A stretch of DNA of 45,340 nucleotides. It comes from Gemmatimonadota bacterium. Lineage in GTDB: Bacteria; Gemmatimonadota; Gemmatimonadetes; Gemmatimonadales; Gemmatimonadaceae. Below, one piece after another: positions 17,991-26,865 of this stretch. The notes under the pieces were generated by a model. It had not been told where the DNA came from. It saw only the letters and a list, made by a program, of their open reading frames with translations, and made no database searches. How positions within the stretch are numbered: position 1 is the first letter of the stretch; each line of letters begins with the position of its first letter. The translations under genes and the position numbers were made by a program. The DNA lies in the NCBI GenBank assembly GCA_025358315.1, contig JANYKA010000102.1, positions 1 to 45,340 on the forward strand, read 5' to 3'.

Positions 17991-20068
17991 ACCGCCTACT
18001 GTCCGTCTATGCGCGATCGATTACGCTGGCTGGCACGCTGTTGCTCGCCGAGACCGTATGGATGGATCGCGCGTGGATGAGTCATTTCGTACCACTCGGC
18101 GTGCTCTTCTTTGCGACCGTACTGTTCCGGCGCTATCAGTTGCCGATTACCAAGTACGGCGCGCTCAATTTGCTCGGGTTGGTGGCCACCGGCGGTGCCC
18201 TGATTGCCGGACCGACTCCGACCGCGCTCGCGCTTTTCTTTGGGGTGTTGACCGGCGACTGGCTGATGCTGCGCAAAGAAATTGGTGTGGCGTGGATCAA
18301 TGCCGGCCGCGAGACGCTGGCGTTGCTCGCCGCGTACGGAATTTTTGCGTGGAGCGCCGTGGCGCTGGGCGCCGGTGCACACGGAGTCGAAGGGCCTGAT
18401 TTTATCCCCGCGATGGCGCTATTCCTGCTCGCACATTTCATCCTGAGCCGTGGATTACTGTACTTCACGCTCGTCGTGCGAGGCAAGCTCCACCCGGAAG
18501 AAACGTCGCTCATACTCCGGTATGAGATCCTGACCGGCGGTGCGGGTGCGACCGCGGTCGGCATCGTTGTTGGTGCGCTTCAGATGCTTGGCTGGCTTGG
18601 GACTGTGATTGTGTTGTTCGTCATCGGGTTTGCCGGTTTACTGATCAAGCGCATTATCGGAGAATCGATCGCGGCCGAAGAGTTGAATACGATACTGGCG
18701 ATGGAACAGGTCGTGGCGAGCGACCGCGGACTTGCCGAAGCCATTCAGCGGATCGAAATGCTCGCCCACCGGATGATTGATTGGCGCGACATTCGCATTA
18801 CCCGCATCGACGGTGGTCGCCAAATGGTCGCGTATCAAGGTGGCATTGGCCTGCTGGCCACTCCGATGCCGGCGAAAGTCGATGGCGCCACATTGCGCGA
18901 CATGGCGTTGCGCTCAGGGGAACCCGTCCTCATTGCTGACGCGGCAAAAGATTCACGCATTGAGCATATGCGCCCCGAGGCGCGCTCGTCGATTACCATC
19001 CCGCTCCGGTTCGGCGATCGTAATGTCGGCGTCCTCGAAATTGAACATCACAAGCCGAATACGTACGGTCAAAAGGAAGCAATGCTCGTGCGCCGGTTCG
19101 CCAATCATTTGGCGACGACGTTGCATATCCACGATCTGCGCGCGCCGCTCCTTGGCACGGTGACGCGTCTGACCCGCGAGCTCGACACGCTGACGGAGTC
19201 CGCGCGCTTGCTGCGCGCGGGTGGCGAGTCGGTGGCGTACACCGTTGCCGACATCTCCCGCGGAATCGCCGAGGAGGCCGAGCAGGTGCACTCCAGTCTG
19301 GAGATGACGCAGGTATTGCTCGAAGCCACCGGCCGCGTCGTCGATGATGCCCGCGATGCCGCAACGACCAGTCGCAGTGCCACCGACATCGCGTCGGCGA
19401 ATCGCGAAAAAATCGGATCGGCGATCGAACGGCTCATCGGCGCGAAGCGCTTCGTGAGCGAAAGCGCCGACCAGGTCGCGACGTTGGTGGCCAGTACGCA
19501 GCGCATTACCGATTTTATTGAAATCATTTCGCAAATTGCCGATCAGACGAATCTGCTGGCACTCAACGCTGCGATCGAAGCGGCACGCGCCGGCGCAGAA
19601 GGACGCGGATTCGCCGTCGTCGCCGAAGAGGTCCGCGCGCTCGCCGAGGAGAGCCGCCGGGCCAGCGACAAAGCGGGGGACATTCTCCGACGGTTCGGGG
19701 CAGAAATGCGGATGGTCGCCGAACAAATGGCGAGCGGGCAAGCGCTGGTGGCGGACGTGGAACAATTGTCCGAGGCATCCCGGGGGGCGCTCGAACAAAT
19801 TGTGCAGGCCACCGCGCAGAGCTCGGCGCGGTCCCAGCGCATTGCCGGCACGTCGCAGGAACAACAACAGTCATTTTCGGTGCTGCAAGATCGGGTGGCG
19901 CGCGTCGCCGAAATCTCCGGGCGAAATCGTATCGGGGCCGAACAGGTCAGTTCATCGGCGATTGATCAGGCCGCCGCGCTCCGTGAACTCGAAGGCGCGA
20001 TTCACGGATTGCGCGAAGTCGTGACGAATCTGAACGACCTCGCCCGCCGCATCACGAATGTCGGCTGA
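17987..20068 (+). CDS. Membrane chemoreceptor-like protein: multi-TM sensor, GAF domain, MCP signalling domain
   Basis: The 693-residue protein begins with about 230 residues of hydrophobic segments (at least six likely helices), forming a membrane-embedded sensor rather than the usual periplasmic loop. A GAF domain follows (about 240-380, ending [10 protein letters not shown]). A long helical region leads to the conserved MCP hairpin tip, [44 protein letters not shown], at about 510-560. No canonical HAMP and no C-terminal CheR-tethering pentapeptide are seen. No che genes are nearby. Coupled by 4 nt to trpA, it may sense a metabolic state rather than guide taxis. Confidence 0.85.
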   Translation: MNRLLSVYARSITLAGTLLLAETVWMDRAWMSHFVPLGVLFFATVLFRRYQLPITKYGALNLLGLVATGGALIAGPTPTALALFFGVLTGDWLMLRKEIGVAWINAGRETLALLAAYGIFAWSAVALGAGAHGVEGPDFIPAMALFLLAHFILSRGLLYFTLVVRGKLHPEETSLILRYEILTGGAGATAVGIVVGALQMLGWLGTVIVLFVIGFAGLLIKRIIGESIAAEELNTILAMEQVVASDRGLAEAIQRIEMLAHRMIDWRDIRITRIDGGRQMVAYQGGIGLLATPMPAKVDGATLRDMALRSGEPVLIADAAKDSRIEHMRPEARSSITIPLRFGDRNVGVLEIEHHKPNTYGQKEAMLVRRFANHLATTLHIHDLRAPLLGTVTRLTRELDTLTESARLLRAGGESVAYTVADISRGIAEEAEQVHSSLEMTQVLLEATGRVVDDARDAATTSRSATDIASANREKIGSAIERLIGAKRFVSESADQVATLVASTQRITDFIEIISQIADQTNLLALNAAIEAARAGAEGRGFAVVAEEVRALAEESRRASDKAGDILRRFGAEMRMVAEQMASGQALVADVEQLSEASRGALEQIVQATAQSSARSQRIAGTSQEQQQSFSVLQDRVARVAEISGRNRIGAEQVSSSAIDQAAALRELEGAIHGLREVVTNLNDLARRITNVG

Positions 20069-20619
20069 TGCCTGAGCGCGAACTGGTATTGCCGACTTGG
20101 GCGCAGGTCAGCGAGAAGCGGTATGCGCATATTGCCCGCGTCACATCGCTGCTCGATCAGTGGGCAAGTTCTATGCGACTGTCACCGGCCGAGGCGCAGG
20201 CGTGGCATGACGCCGGCCGTTGGCATGATGCGCTGCGCGACGCATCCGAAACGGAGTTGAGGGCGCTCACCGCAGCCGGCCCCTTTGCGGAGGCGCCGGT
20301 GGCGGTGTTGCACGGCCCGGCCGCGGCGTCCCGACTGGAACGGGATGGCGAATTGCGTGCCGGTGTGTTGCTCGCTGTCAAATGGCACACGGTCGGCAAT
20401 CCGGAATGGGACCGCACCGGCCGAGCCCTGTTCATGGCGGATTTTCTTGAACCCGGCCGGTCGTTCATGCAGGCGGACCGCACATTTCTCGCCGCGCAAC
20501 TGCCACGCGACTTTGACGGTGTCTTTCGGCAAGCGGTGCGCATGCGAATCGAATGGACGCTGCGCGAGGGCAAAGCCCTCTTTCCGGAGACCGTCGCACT
20601 CTGGAATTCGGTGCGATGA
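20068..20619 (+). CDS. yqeK: YqeK-family HD-domain hydrolase (probable symmetrical Ap4A hydrolase)
   Basis: YqeK proteins cleave diadenosine tetraphosphate symmetrically to two ADP. All six expected metal/active-site positions are present in this 183-residue HD protein: H21 (RYAHIARV), H53-D54 (RWHDAL), H82 (LHGPAA), H107 (KWHTVGN) and D125 (MADFLEP). The spacing matches YqeK better than other HD families, and ADFLEPGR is characteristic. The usual Lys after HD is replaced (HDALRD). Its ATG shares one base with the chemoreceptor stop, and its end overlaps the next gene by 4 nt. In other bacteria yqeK is often near rsfS and LytR-type genes; the next gene here has a LytR_C domain. Confidence 0.82.
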   Translation: MPERELVLPTWAQVSEKRYAHIARVTSLLDQWASSMRLSPAEAQAWHDAGRWHDALRDASETELRALTAAGPFAEAPVAVLHGPAAASRLERDGELRAGVLLAVKWHTVGNPEWDRTGRALFMADFLEPGRSFMQADRTFLAAQLPRDFDGVFRQAVRMRIEWTLREGKALFPETVALWNSVR

Positions 20620-21092
20620 ACGTCCGTCGCCGACCGAAAAAGATCGGCCGCTGGATGTTGCTCGCGATCATTCTGTTGGCGATCGCCGTCGGTGCGTACC
20701 GTGGGGGCGCCGGCCGCTGCCGCGGCGCCGCGTGTTTGAAAAAGCATGCGGGGCCGACGGCGGATGATTCGCCGATTGGACGCGTCGTTCCGGATACGAC
20801 TCGCATCACCGTTGAAGTGCTGAATGCCACGGACACGCGCGGCCTTGCCCGTCAGGCAATGTTCACGTTGCGTGATGCCGGCTTTGATGTGGTCTTCCAC
20901 GGCAATACGACCGAACGGCGGGACTCCACCGAAATACTCGATCGCTCCGGGCATGCCAACTGGGCGACACTCGCCGCCAAGGCGATGCGTGGCGGGCGAA
21001 TCCTGCAACAGCCGGACTCGTCGCGCTTTGTGGACTTAACTGTGCTCGTCGGTCGGAATTGGACGCCGCCGCGGTTGCCGCTCCACCCGTAA
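20616..21092 (+). CDS. Single-pass membrane protein with LytR C-terminal (LytR_C) domain
   Basis: The 158-residue protein has a basic N-terminus, one transmembrane helix (about 17-32, MLLAIILLAIAVGAY), a Cys-containing linker and a domain at about 70-150. That domain starts ITVEVLNATDTRGLARQ and ends near VDLTVLVGRNW, the LytR_C pattern often found at the end of LytR-CpsA-Psr cell-wall proteins. The LCP catalytic domain itself is absent, so this is a stand-alone LytR_C protein facing the periplasm. I prefer the ATG at 20616 (4-nt overlap with yqeK) to the earlier in-frame ATG. Its last 57 bp overlap the end of the convergent rlmN gene. Confidence 0.8.
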   Translation: MNVRRRPKKIGRWMLLAIILLAIAVGAYRGGAGRCRGAACLKKHAGPTADDSPIGRVVPDTTRITVEVLNATDTRGLARQAMFTLRDAGFDVVFHGNTTERRDSTEILDRSGHANWATLAAKAMRGGRILQQPDSSRFVDLTVLVGRNWTPPRLPLHP

Positions 21093-22109
21093 CTGTCCGC
21101 ACGCCGCGGCAATGTCGATGCCGCGACTTTTTCGAATCGCCACTTCAACACCTTTCTTGCGAATCTGCCTCGCGAACGCGGCGATTCGCTCCGGCGTTGT
21201 CGGCACAAAGCCCATCGAGCCGCCAGGATGTAACGGAATCAGGTTCACGAATGCCTTGCACTGACGGGCCAGTGAGGCCAGCTGTTCGGCGTGGGGCGTC
21301 GCGTCATTAATGCCGCCGAGCATCACGTATTCAAACGTCACCCTGCGGTCGAACTTCGCCGCGGCGGCGATGACGTCGGCGAGCGGGAATTTTGTATTCA
21401 CCGGCATCAACGTCGCCCGCAGCGCATCACTCGGCGCATGCACCGAAATCGCGAGCCGGAATTGCTCCGGCCGTTTCGCCAGCGCCTCGATCCCCGGCAG
21501 CCATCCGACCGTGGAGATGGTGATGTGGCGCGCACCAATTCCGAAACCGTTGGGCTTGTTGAGAATGGTCAGGACTTTGTCGACGGCGGGCCAGTTCATC
21601 AATGGCTCACCCATGCCCATGAACACGATGTTCGTTGCTAGGAGCGGTTCGTCCAGCATGGCGAGTTCGCGTACCTGTCCGGCGATTTCATACGGATCAA
21701 GATTGCGCAGAAAGCCCATCGCACCGGTGGCGCAAAACGAACACTTGAGTGCACAGCCGGCTTGTGACGAAACGCAGAATGTCATCCGGTCGCCGTCAGG
21801 AATTGCCACGGTCTCGATGGCCTGGCCGTCGTGCATCTGAAACAGGAACTTTCGCGTCCCGTCGGTTGAACGCTGTTCGGTCACCAGTGTGAGCCGCGGC
21901 ATCGTGAAGTGCTCGGCGAGTTGTTCTCGAAATGCCTTCGGGATCTCTGCCATAGCGTCGAATCCGCTCGCCGGCGCAGTCCAAAGTCGGCGCGCCACCT
22001 GACTGCCACGATAAGCACCGACGCCCATGGCCTGCGCAAACTCCCGCAATATTTCTTCCGCTTCGTCGGGCGTCAGGTTAAGTAGATTTACCAATGATGG
22101 TTCGCTCAT
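21036..22109 (-). CDS. rlmN: Dual-specificity RNA methyltransferase RlmN (radical SAM)
   Basis: RlmN methylates C2 of adenosine 2503 in 23S rRNA and A37 in some tRNAs. The radical-SAM cluster cysteines are C119, C123 and C126 (GCALKCSFC). The mechanistic cysteine pair is C112 (FCVSSQAGC) and C337 (SRGIDIAAACGQL). The GEPL motif occurs as MGMGEPLMNW. Length is 357 residues. The tail after C337 runs through the end of the opposing LytR_C gene, an antiparallel coding overlap of 57 bp. It follows the barrel-protein gene with a 4-nt overlap. Confidence 0.95.
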   Translation of the reverse strand: MSEPSLVNLLNLTPDEAEEILREFAQAMGVGAYRGSQVARRLWTAPASGFDAMAEIPKAFREQLAEHFTMPRLTLVTEQRSTDGTRKFLFQMHDGQAIETVAIPDGDRMTFCVSSQAGCALKCSFCATGAMGFLRNLDPYEIAGQVRELAMLDEPLLATNIVFMGMGEPLMNWPAVDKVLTILNKPNGFGIGARHITISTVGWLPGIEALAKRPEQFRLAISVHAPSDALRATLMPVNTKFPLADVIAAAAKFDRRVTFEYVMLGGINDATPHAEQLASLARQCKAFVNLIPLHPGGSMGFVPTTPERIAAFARQIRKKGVEVAIRKSRGIDIAAACGQLRVERQPRRRPIPTDEHS

Positions 22110-23002
22110 CGCAAGACCGTCCGTAACGAAAACTGATACGTGGGTGCGAGCCCGTTTGCGCTTTCTTCCCGGGCCACGCCAACGGCGTATCCTTCATAGT
22201 GCACGGAAATTCCAAGACGTACTCGCCGGTTAAAGTTGCCGTAAATGTCTGTTTGCACCGGGCCGCCGCGAATTTCCCACATGTTCCATCGAGCGGAGGC
22301 AAACAGGTACTGTTCAATGGAGAGCGACTGAGTATTCTGCAACGAGTAGCCTGCGCGCACGGTGTGGAGCGAGTCACCGCCTGCCACTTTTGCATCGAGA
22401 GCAGCAAGAAATGACGTGCGCTCGCGATCCGTGAAGCCGGCGTGGAACAAGAACGTCGACAATCCAACACGCACGTCAATTGGAGTGAGATGCTCGGCCA
22501 CAATCCCGGCGTCGACGGACAGGCCCGTGCGGCTGATGTTATCAATCCGGCCGTTGCGGCTCCGGATGGCGAGTCCGATAATGAGATGCGGCGTCATGCG
22601 GCGAGCCGCTAACGCGGAAATCACCAAAGTCGAATATGGAATCTCACCGCCGACCGATTGTGGGTCGGTATCGGTTCGCAACAGATTCCCAACTTGGGCA
22701 TAGGCGACGCTCAGTCCGAAGGTCGTGTGGCGCCACTTACCGGCGACGGCGGCAACTTGGGCCGAGAGCGAAATGTCGGCTGGTGCGTTCATCGAAGCTG
22801 CCGAGATGCGCCAGCGGACACTATCGCCGAGTAGGGCCGTGGCCGGATTCCAAAGGCCAATGCCCGACTGGAAGCCGAGAGCCGGCGGCTCGGCGGTCAG
22901 CGCAATAGGGAAGGCCAAGAGGTCGCGGCCGGGAATCGCAGAGGCTTGACCTCGGACACCGAGCGGCAAAAGGACCATCGAAGCAAACACTATACGCCGC
23001 AT
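22106..23002 (-). CDS. Exported outer-membrane beta-barrel-like protein
   Basis: I do not recognise a named family with certainty. The 298-residue protein has a signal peptide (MRRIVFASMVLLPLGVRGQASA). It then shows alternating polar/hydrophobic strands typical of an outer-membrane barrel, with a run of GLSV, VRLGISVHYEGYAVGV and a C-terminal strand YQFSLRTVLR. The early segment (FPIALTAEPPALGFQSGIGLWNPATALL) resembles the start of PorV/FadL-type proteins. It shares an operon with rlmN (4-nt overlap). A good promoter lies directly upstream, apparently leaderless. Confidence 0.65.
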   Translation of the reverse strand: MRRIVFASMVLLPLGVRGQASAIPGRDLLAFPIALTAEPPALGFQSGIGLWNPATALLGDSVRWRISAASMNAPADISLSAQVAAVAGKWRHTTFGLSVAYAQVGNLLRTDTDPQSVGGEIPYSTLVISALAARRMTPHLIIGLAIRSRNGRIDNISRTGLSVDAGIVAEHLTPIDVRVGLSTFLFHAGFTDRERTSFLAALDAKVAGGDSLHTVRAGYSLQNTQSLSIEQYLFASARWNMWEIRGGPVQTDIYGNFNRRVRLGISVHYEGYAVGVAREESANGLAPTYQFSLRTVLR

Positions 23003-23008
23003 CGACTT

Positions 23009-23038
23009 AAGTTATCCTGTTTGCGGTGGTTTGGTCAA
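23009..23038 (-). promoter_or_regulatory. Promoter of the barrel protein-rlmN operon, probably leaderless
   Basis: On the minus strand TTGACC (23038-23033) is followed after 18 nt by TAACTT (23014-23009), or after 17 nt by ATAACT. This is a good sigma-70-type match. Only 6 nt separate the -10 from the ATG at 23002, so the transcript would begin at the start codon. The arrangement closely resembles the truA promoter candidate. Confidence 0.55.
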
Positions 23039-23082
23039 CCGGCTGACTACCACCAAGTGTCTATCGAGCTTATATTTATATC
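23025..23082 (+). promoter_or_regulatory. Dyad and AT-rich -10-like box upstream of the EIIA gene
   Basis: An imperfect inverted repeat, GGTGGT-NNN-GTCA / TGAC-N-ACCACC (23025-23037 and 23044-23054), overlaps the -35 of the divergent barrel-protein promoter. It precedes a strikingly AT-rich TATATTTATATC box (23071-23082). TATATT could be the -10 for the EIIA gene, about 38 nt before the preferred start, although no good -35 is seen. The dyad could be an operator acting on both directions. Confidence 0.35.
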
Positions 23083-23113
23083 TCTGTTGCCTGCCTCTTT
23101 TTCGGAGTTGCAT

Positions 23114-23572
23114 CTGGTACTTAGTGAGCTGCTTTCGACGGAGCGCGTGCGCGTTCCGCTCGTCAGCCACTCCAAAGCCGATTTGTTGCGCGAACTCGTT
23201 CAGCTCGCCGTGGGCGAGAGGGATGACGCGACAGTCAGTAGCATTCTCGCGACTGTCGAAGCGCGCGAATCCCAGGTCAGTACGGCGATGGGCGGAGGAC
23301 TCGCGGTACCACACGGCCGCACCGATTTGGTGAGCGGGATTCGGCTCGCCGCGGGTCTCGTGCAGCAGATGCATGACTACGCAGCTCCGGACAATGCTCC
23401 GGTGCGCGTCGCATTTCTTGTACTGACACCGCCCGACGCGTCGGGGCAGCACGTCAAATTGCTGTCACGGATTGCCCGCATTATGCACGCTCCCGAATTT
23501 CGGGACGCCCTGCTTGCGTCGACCACAGCGGAAGAATTTCTGGCGGTGATCAGACGGGCAGAAGCGGCGTGA
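23114..23572 (+). CDS. PTS EIIA type-2 domain protein (PtsN-like)
   Basis: This is a stand-alone EIIA domain of the fructose/nitrogen class. The phosphoryl-accepting His lies in GGGLAVPHGRTD. The core pattern LSELLS-TERV-VPL, KADLLRELV, VSSILATVEARE and the final EEFLAVIRRAE match PtsN-like proteins. No transporter EIIB/EIIC, HPr or EI gene is nearby, so a regulatory role is more likely than sugar uptake. The start is uncertain: the frame is open from 22946. CTG at 23114 has GGAG at good spacing and gives MVLSELL, a family-like start; TTG at 23108 abuts the GGAG. An earlier start would read through the divergent promoter. Confidence 0.78.
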   Translation: MVLSELLSTERVRVPLVSHSKADLLRELVQLAVGERDDATVSSILATVEARESQVSTAMGGGLAVPHGRTDLVSGIRLAAGLVQQMHDYAAPDNAPVRVAFLVLTPPDASGQHVKLLSRIARIMHAPEFRDALLASTTAEEFLAVIRRAEAA

Positions 23573-23594
23573 CACTATTCACCGAGATACGGTC

Positions 23595-25406
23595 TTGACG
23601 CAATCGCCTTCGCCTTTGTCATTCGAAAACTCCCGGGCCACCTCGCAGCGCTCACATCTGTGTGGTGCGCTGCGCGCCGAAGATGCCGGTACCCCTGTCA
23701 CGCTCGGCGGCTGGGTGCATCGCTCGCGTAATCTGGGCGGGATTGTATTTCTCGATTTGCGCGATGTGGCGGGGATTGTGCAGCTGTCGTTCGGCACTGC
23801 GTGGGCGACGGCAGAGGCGATTGCCGCTGCGGCGGCGGTCGGTGTGGAAAGTGTCATCATCGTGGAAGGAACGGTTATTGAGCGCACGGCGGACACGAAG
23901 AACCCTGAGATGGGCACCGGCGAAATCGAAGTACGTGCGACCAGTCTTCGCGTGGTCGGTCCGGCTGTCACGCCAGCGATCCCGGTGGCTCGTGGCAAAG
24001 GAGAGAAACTCGCCGCCGAAGAACTGCGCCTGCGGCACCGGTATCTGGATCTGCGGCGGGCGGAACTTCAGGAAAGTTTGATGTTGCGTCACCGGCTGGC
24101 GCAGGTGACGCGACAGTACCTGAGTGCGCGCGGTTTTCTGGAACTCGAAACGCCGATTCTCACCAAGCCGACGCCTGAGGGCGCGCGGGATTATCTGGTC
24201 CCCAGCAGAGTGCACGCCGGGGAATTCTACGCGTTGCCGCAGTCGCCGCAGATTTACAAGCAATTATTCATGATCGCCGGCTTTGACCGCTATTTCCAGA
24301 TTGCCCGATGCTTTCGCGATGAGGATCTGCGCGCCGATCGCCAGCCGGAGTTTACGCAGATCGATATCGAGGCCTCGTTCGTTGGCGAAGAAGATATTCT
24401 CGCGGTTGGACAGGGATTGATCAGTGCGTTGTGGCGCGAAGGCGGCCACACGATTCCGTCCGCATTCGAACGCATGACGTACGCCGCAGCTATGGAAAGG
24501 TATGGCTGTGATCGTCCGGACCTCCGGTACGGCCTGCACATCGCCGACTATACGAATGCGTTTCGCGGACTCGACTTCGGCATCACGACCTCGGTGATTA
24601 GCAGCGGGGGACGGGTGCGCGGGATTGTCGTTCCGGGCGCGGCGGGCTGGAGCCGCAAACAGGTGGACGAGCTCGAGACATTGGCGAAAAGCGCCGGCGC
24701 GGGCGGCCTGTTGCGCGTGAAACTCGTGGATGGCAAGTACGACGGGCCGATCGCCAAGTTCTTGACGCCTGATGCGGAACAGGCCATCGGATTGCCGGAA
24801 GGTGCGCTGGCGCTATTCGTCGCGGCCGATGACCATGTTTCAAGCCCGGCGCTTGACCGTGTGCGGCAGGAGTGCGCGCAGCGTCTCGCACTTGTGAAAG
24901 ACAACGATCGCCAGTTTGTGATCATCACCGATTTTCCGATGTTCGAGCGTGATCCTGTCTCGGGGATGCTGGCGGCAGTGCACCACCCGTTTACCGCGCC
25001 AAATGCCGCCGACATGGTCGCACATCCGGACCAGCCGCATCGGTGGCGGGCGCTCGCGTACGACATCGTGCTCAATGGCCTCGAGCTTGGCGGCGGAAGT
25101 ATTCGTACGAGTGACCCCGCGATGCAATCCCGGATGTTCTCGCTGCTTGGGATTGGCGATACCGCCGAACAAGAACGCCGCTTTGGGTTCCTGCTCGAAG
25201 GGCTGCGCGCCGGTGCGCCGCCGCACGGCGGAATCGCGTTCGGTATGGATCGTATTGCGATGCTGTTGTCGGGTGCGACGTCCTTGCGGGATGTCATCGC
25301 TTTCCCGAAGACCACCACAGCGCGGGCGCTGTTCGAAGGGGCGCCATCGGCGGTGCCGGCGACTGACCTCCGCGATCTGCACATTGGCGTGACCGGGGCT
25401 GACTAG
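23595..25406 (+). CDS. aspS: Aspartyl-tRNA synthetase
   Basis: AspS charges tRNA-Asp. The 603-residue protein has the bacterial architecture: N-terminal OB fold (VTLGGWVHRSRNLGGIVFLDLRD), a class II catalytic core with motif 2 (FRDEDLRADRQPEFTQIDIE), a GAD insertion domain in the middle, and motif 3 (GGIAFGMDRIAMLL). In the anticodon-binding loop the residue after RN is Leu, as in discriminating AspRS, where non-discriminating proteobacterial forms have His; this is only suggestive. The start is TTG at 23595. The stop overlaps the phoH GTG by one base. Confidence 0.95.
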   Translation: MTQSPSPLSFENSRATSQRSHLCGALRAEDAGTPVTLGGWVHRSRNLGGIVFLDLRDVAGIVQLSFGTAWATAEAIAAAAAVGVESVIIVEGTVIERTADTKNPEMGTGEIEVRATSLRVVGPAVTPAIPVARGKGEKLAAEELRLRHRYLDLRRAELQESLMLRHRLAQVTRQYLSARGFLELETPILTKPTPEGARDYLVPSRVHAGEFYALPQSPQIYKQLFMIAGFDRYFQIARCFRDEDLRADRQPEFTQIDIEASFVGEEDILAVGQGLISALWREGGHTIPSAFERMTYAAAMERYGCDRPDLRYGLHIADYTNAFRGLDFGITTSVISSGGRVRGIVVPGAAGWSRKQVDELETLAKSAGAGGLLRVKLVDGKYDGPIAKFLTPDAEQAIGLPEGALALFVAADDHVSSPALDRVRQECAQRLALVKDNDRQFVIITDFPMFERDPVSGMLAAVHHPFTAPNAADMVAHPDQPHRWRALAYDIVLNGLELGGGSIRTSDPAMQSRMFSLLGIGDTAEQERRFGFLLEGLRAGAPPHGGIAFGMDRIAMLLSGATSLRDVIAFPKTTTARALFEGAPSAVPATDLRDLHIGVTGAD

Positions 25407-26374
25407 TGCTTGACTCGACAATGGCGGCACCGGGCGAGCCGGTTACACACCGACTGTCCACTGAGGGAGCGGATTTGCTCACGCTCGCCGGGGTCGGCGA
25501 TGCGAATCTCATTGAGCTGCAGAAATTGCTACCGGTGCGTGTCACGCTGCGCGGCGATGCGATGGTGCTGACGGGGACAATTGAGCTGGTCGAGAAAGCC
25601 ACTGTCATTGCCCAGCGCATGATTGATGCCGCGCGGCAGCGCGTTGCGCTGGAGCCCGACGATGTGCTTCGCATGTCAATGGAAAATGGCCGTGATACAT
25701 CGGGCGGCCCGCGCATTGTGTTGCCGGGTCTTCGGAAAATCATTCAGCCGAAAACCGCGGGCCAAGCGGAATATCTGCAGGCAATGGCGGACCATGACAT
25801 TGTTGTAGGTATCGGGCCTGCCGGAACCGGCAAGACGTATCTCGCAGTCGCGGCGGCAGTGGATGCGCTTTCACGCAAGCGCGTGAAGCGAATCGTATTG
25901 GCACGTCCCGCCGTCGAGGCGGGCGAGTCGCTGGGCTTTCTCCCCGGTGATATGCAGGCCAAGGTGGATCCCTACCTGCGGCCGCTCTATGACGCACTCG
26001 AAGACATGATGCCGCTGGAACGGGTGCAGAAATCAATTGAAACACGGGTGATTGAAATTGCGCCGTTGGCGTATATGCGCGGTCGCACGCTGGCCGATGC
26101 GTTTGTGATTCTCGACGAAGCGCAAAACGCCACCAGTGCGCAGATGAAAATGTTTCTTACCCGACTCGGTGTGAACAGTCGTGCGGTGATCACCGGCGAC
26201 AAGACGCAGGTGGACCTGCCAAAACGGGAAGCGAGTGGGTTGTTCCAGATTGAACGCATTCTTCGCGGCATTGAGGGGATCGCGTTCCACTACTTGAATG
26301 AGACCGACATCATCCGCCACCGGTTGGTTCGCGACATCGTGAAGGCGTACGCCGCCGAGTCGGCGACGGAATGA
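25406..26374 (+). CDS. PhoH family ATPase
   Basis: PhoH-like proteins are cytoplasmic P-loop ATPases linked to RNA metabolism and commonly encoded beside ybeY, as here. The 322-residue protein has an N-terminal KH-like region (about 20-80), then Walker A GPAGTGKT (137-144) and Walker B FVILDEAQNAT. The RAVITGDKTQVDLP sensor segment and LVRDIVKAY end complete the family pattern. The GTG start is formed across the aspS stop. A role with YbeY in rRNA processing is inferred from conserved context. Confidence 0.92.
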   Translation: MLDSTMAAPGEPVTHRLSTEGADLLTLAGVGDANLIELQKLLPVRVTLRGDAMVLTGTIELVEKATVIAQRMIDAARQRVALEPDDVLRMSMENGRDTSGGPRIVLPGLRKIIQPKTAGQAEYLQAMADHDIVVGIGPAGTGKTYLAVAAAVDALSRKRVKRIVLARPAVEAGESLGFLPGDMQAKVDPYLRPLYDALEDMMPLERVQKSIETRVIEIAPLAYMRGRTLADAFVILDEAQNATSAQMKMFLTRLGVNSRAVITGDKTQVDLPKREASGLFQIERILRGIEGIAFHYLNETDIIRHRLVRDIVKAYAAESATE

Positions 26375-26865
26375 CGCCGCCACGCACGGCGTCTGGTCGC
26401 TGGGGGCCGGCAGACGGGCCTGCGTTGGCAGTGGCAGTAAACGTTCTCGTGCCGCGTTCGCCCATCGCGGTCGCCCGCCTGGAACAGATCGCCCGAGTGA
26501 CTTTGCGGGCCGAACGAGTATCGCACGCCATGCTGAGCATCACGCTGATGAAGAACCGGGGCATCGCCGCACTCAATAGGAAACAACTCGGTCACGCGGG
26601 CCCCACGGACGTGATCTCTTTCGGATTTGTGCGCCCGCCAGGTGGACCGGTGATTGGCGATGTGTATATCGGCGTCGAGGTTGCCCGCGCCAACGCCCGC
26701 GCCGCCGGCGTTTCGCTGCGTGAAGAAATTGCCCGCCTGGTAGTTCACGGCATCTTGCATGTGCTGGGGCACGATCATCCGCACGGCGAGTCGCGCACGC
26801 GATCCCCGATGTGGCGCCGCCAAGAGACACTGATGAAGCGCGCCCTGCGCGCCGACGTCGCGTGA
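26371..26865 (+). CDS. ybeY: Endoribonuclease YbeY, 16S rRNA maturation factor
   Basis: YbeY is a metal-dependent RNase for 16S rRNA 3'-end maturation and 70S quality control. The zinc motif is complete: H126-G-x-x-H130 and H136 in VHGILHVLGHDH. The upstream strand GPTDVISFGF and GDVYIGVEVA also match. The N-terminus is about 20 residues longer than usual and rich in Pro/Gly. It overlaps phoH by 4 nt and the following corC-type gene by 4 nt, the common phoH-ybeY-corC order. Confidence 0.94.
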   Translation: MTPPRTASGRWGPADGPALAVAVNVLVPRSPIAVARLEQIARVTLRAERVSHAMLSITLMKNRGIAALNRKQLGHAGPTDVISFGFVRPPGGPVIGDVYIGVEVARANARAAGVSLREEIARLVVHGILHVLGHDHPHGESRTRSPMWRRQETLMKRALRADVA

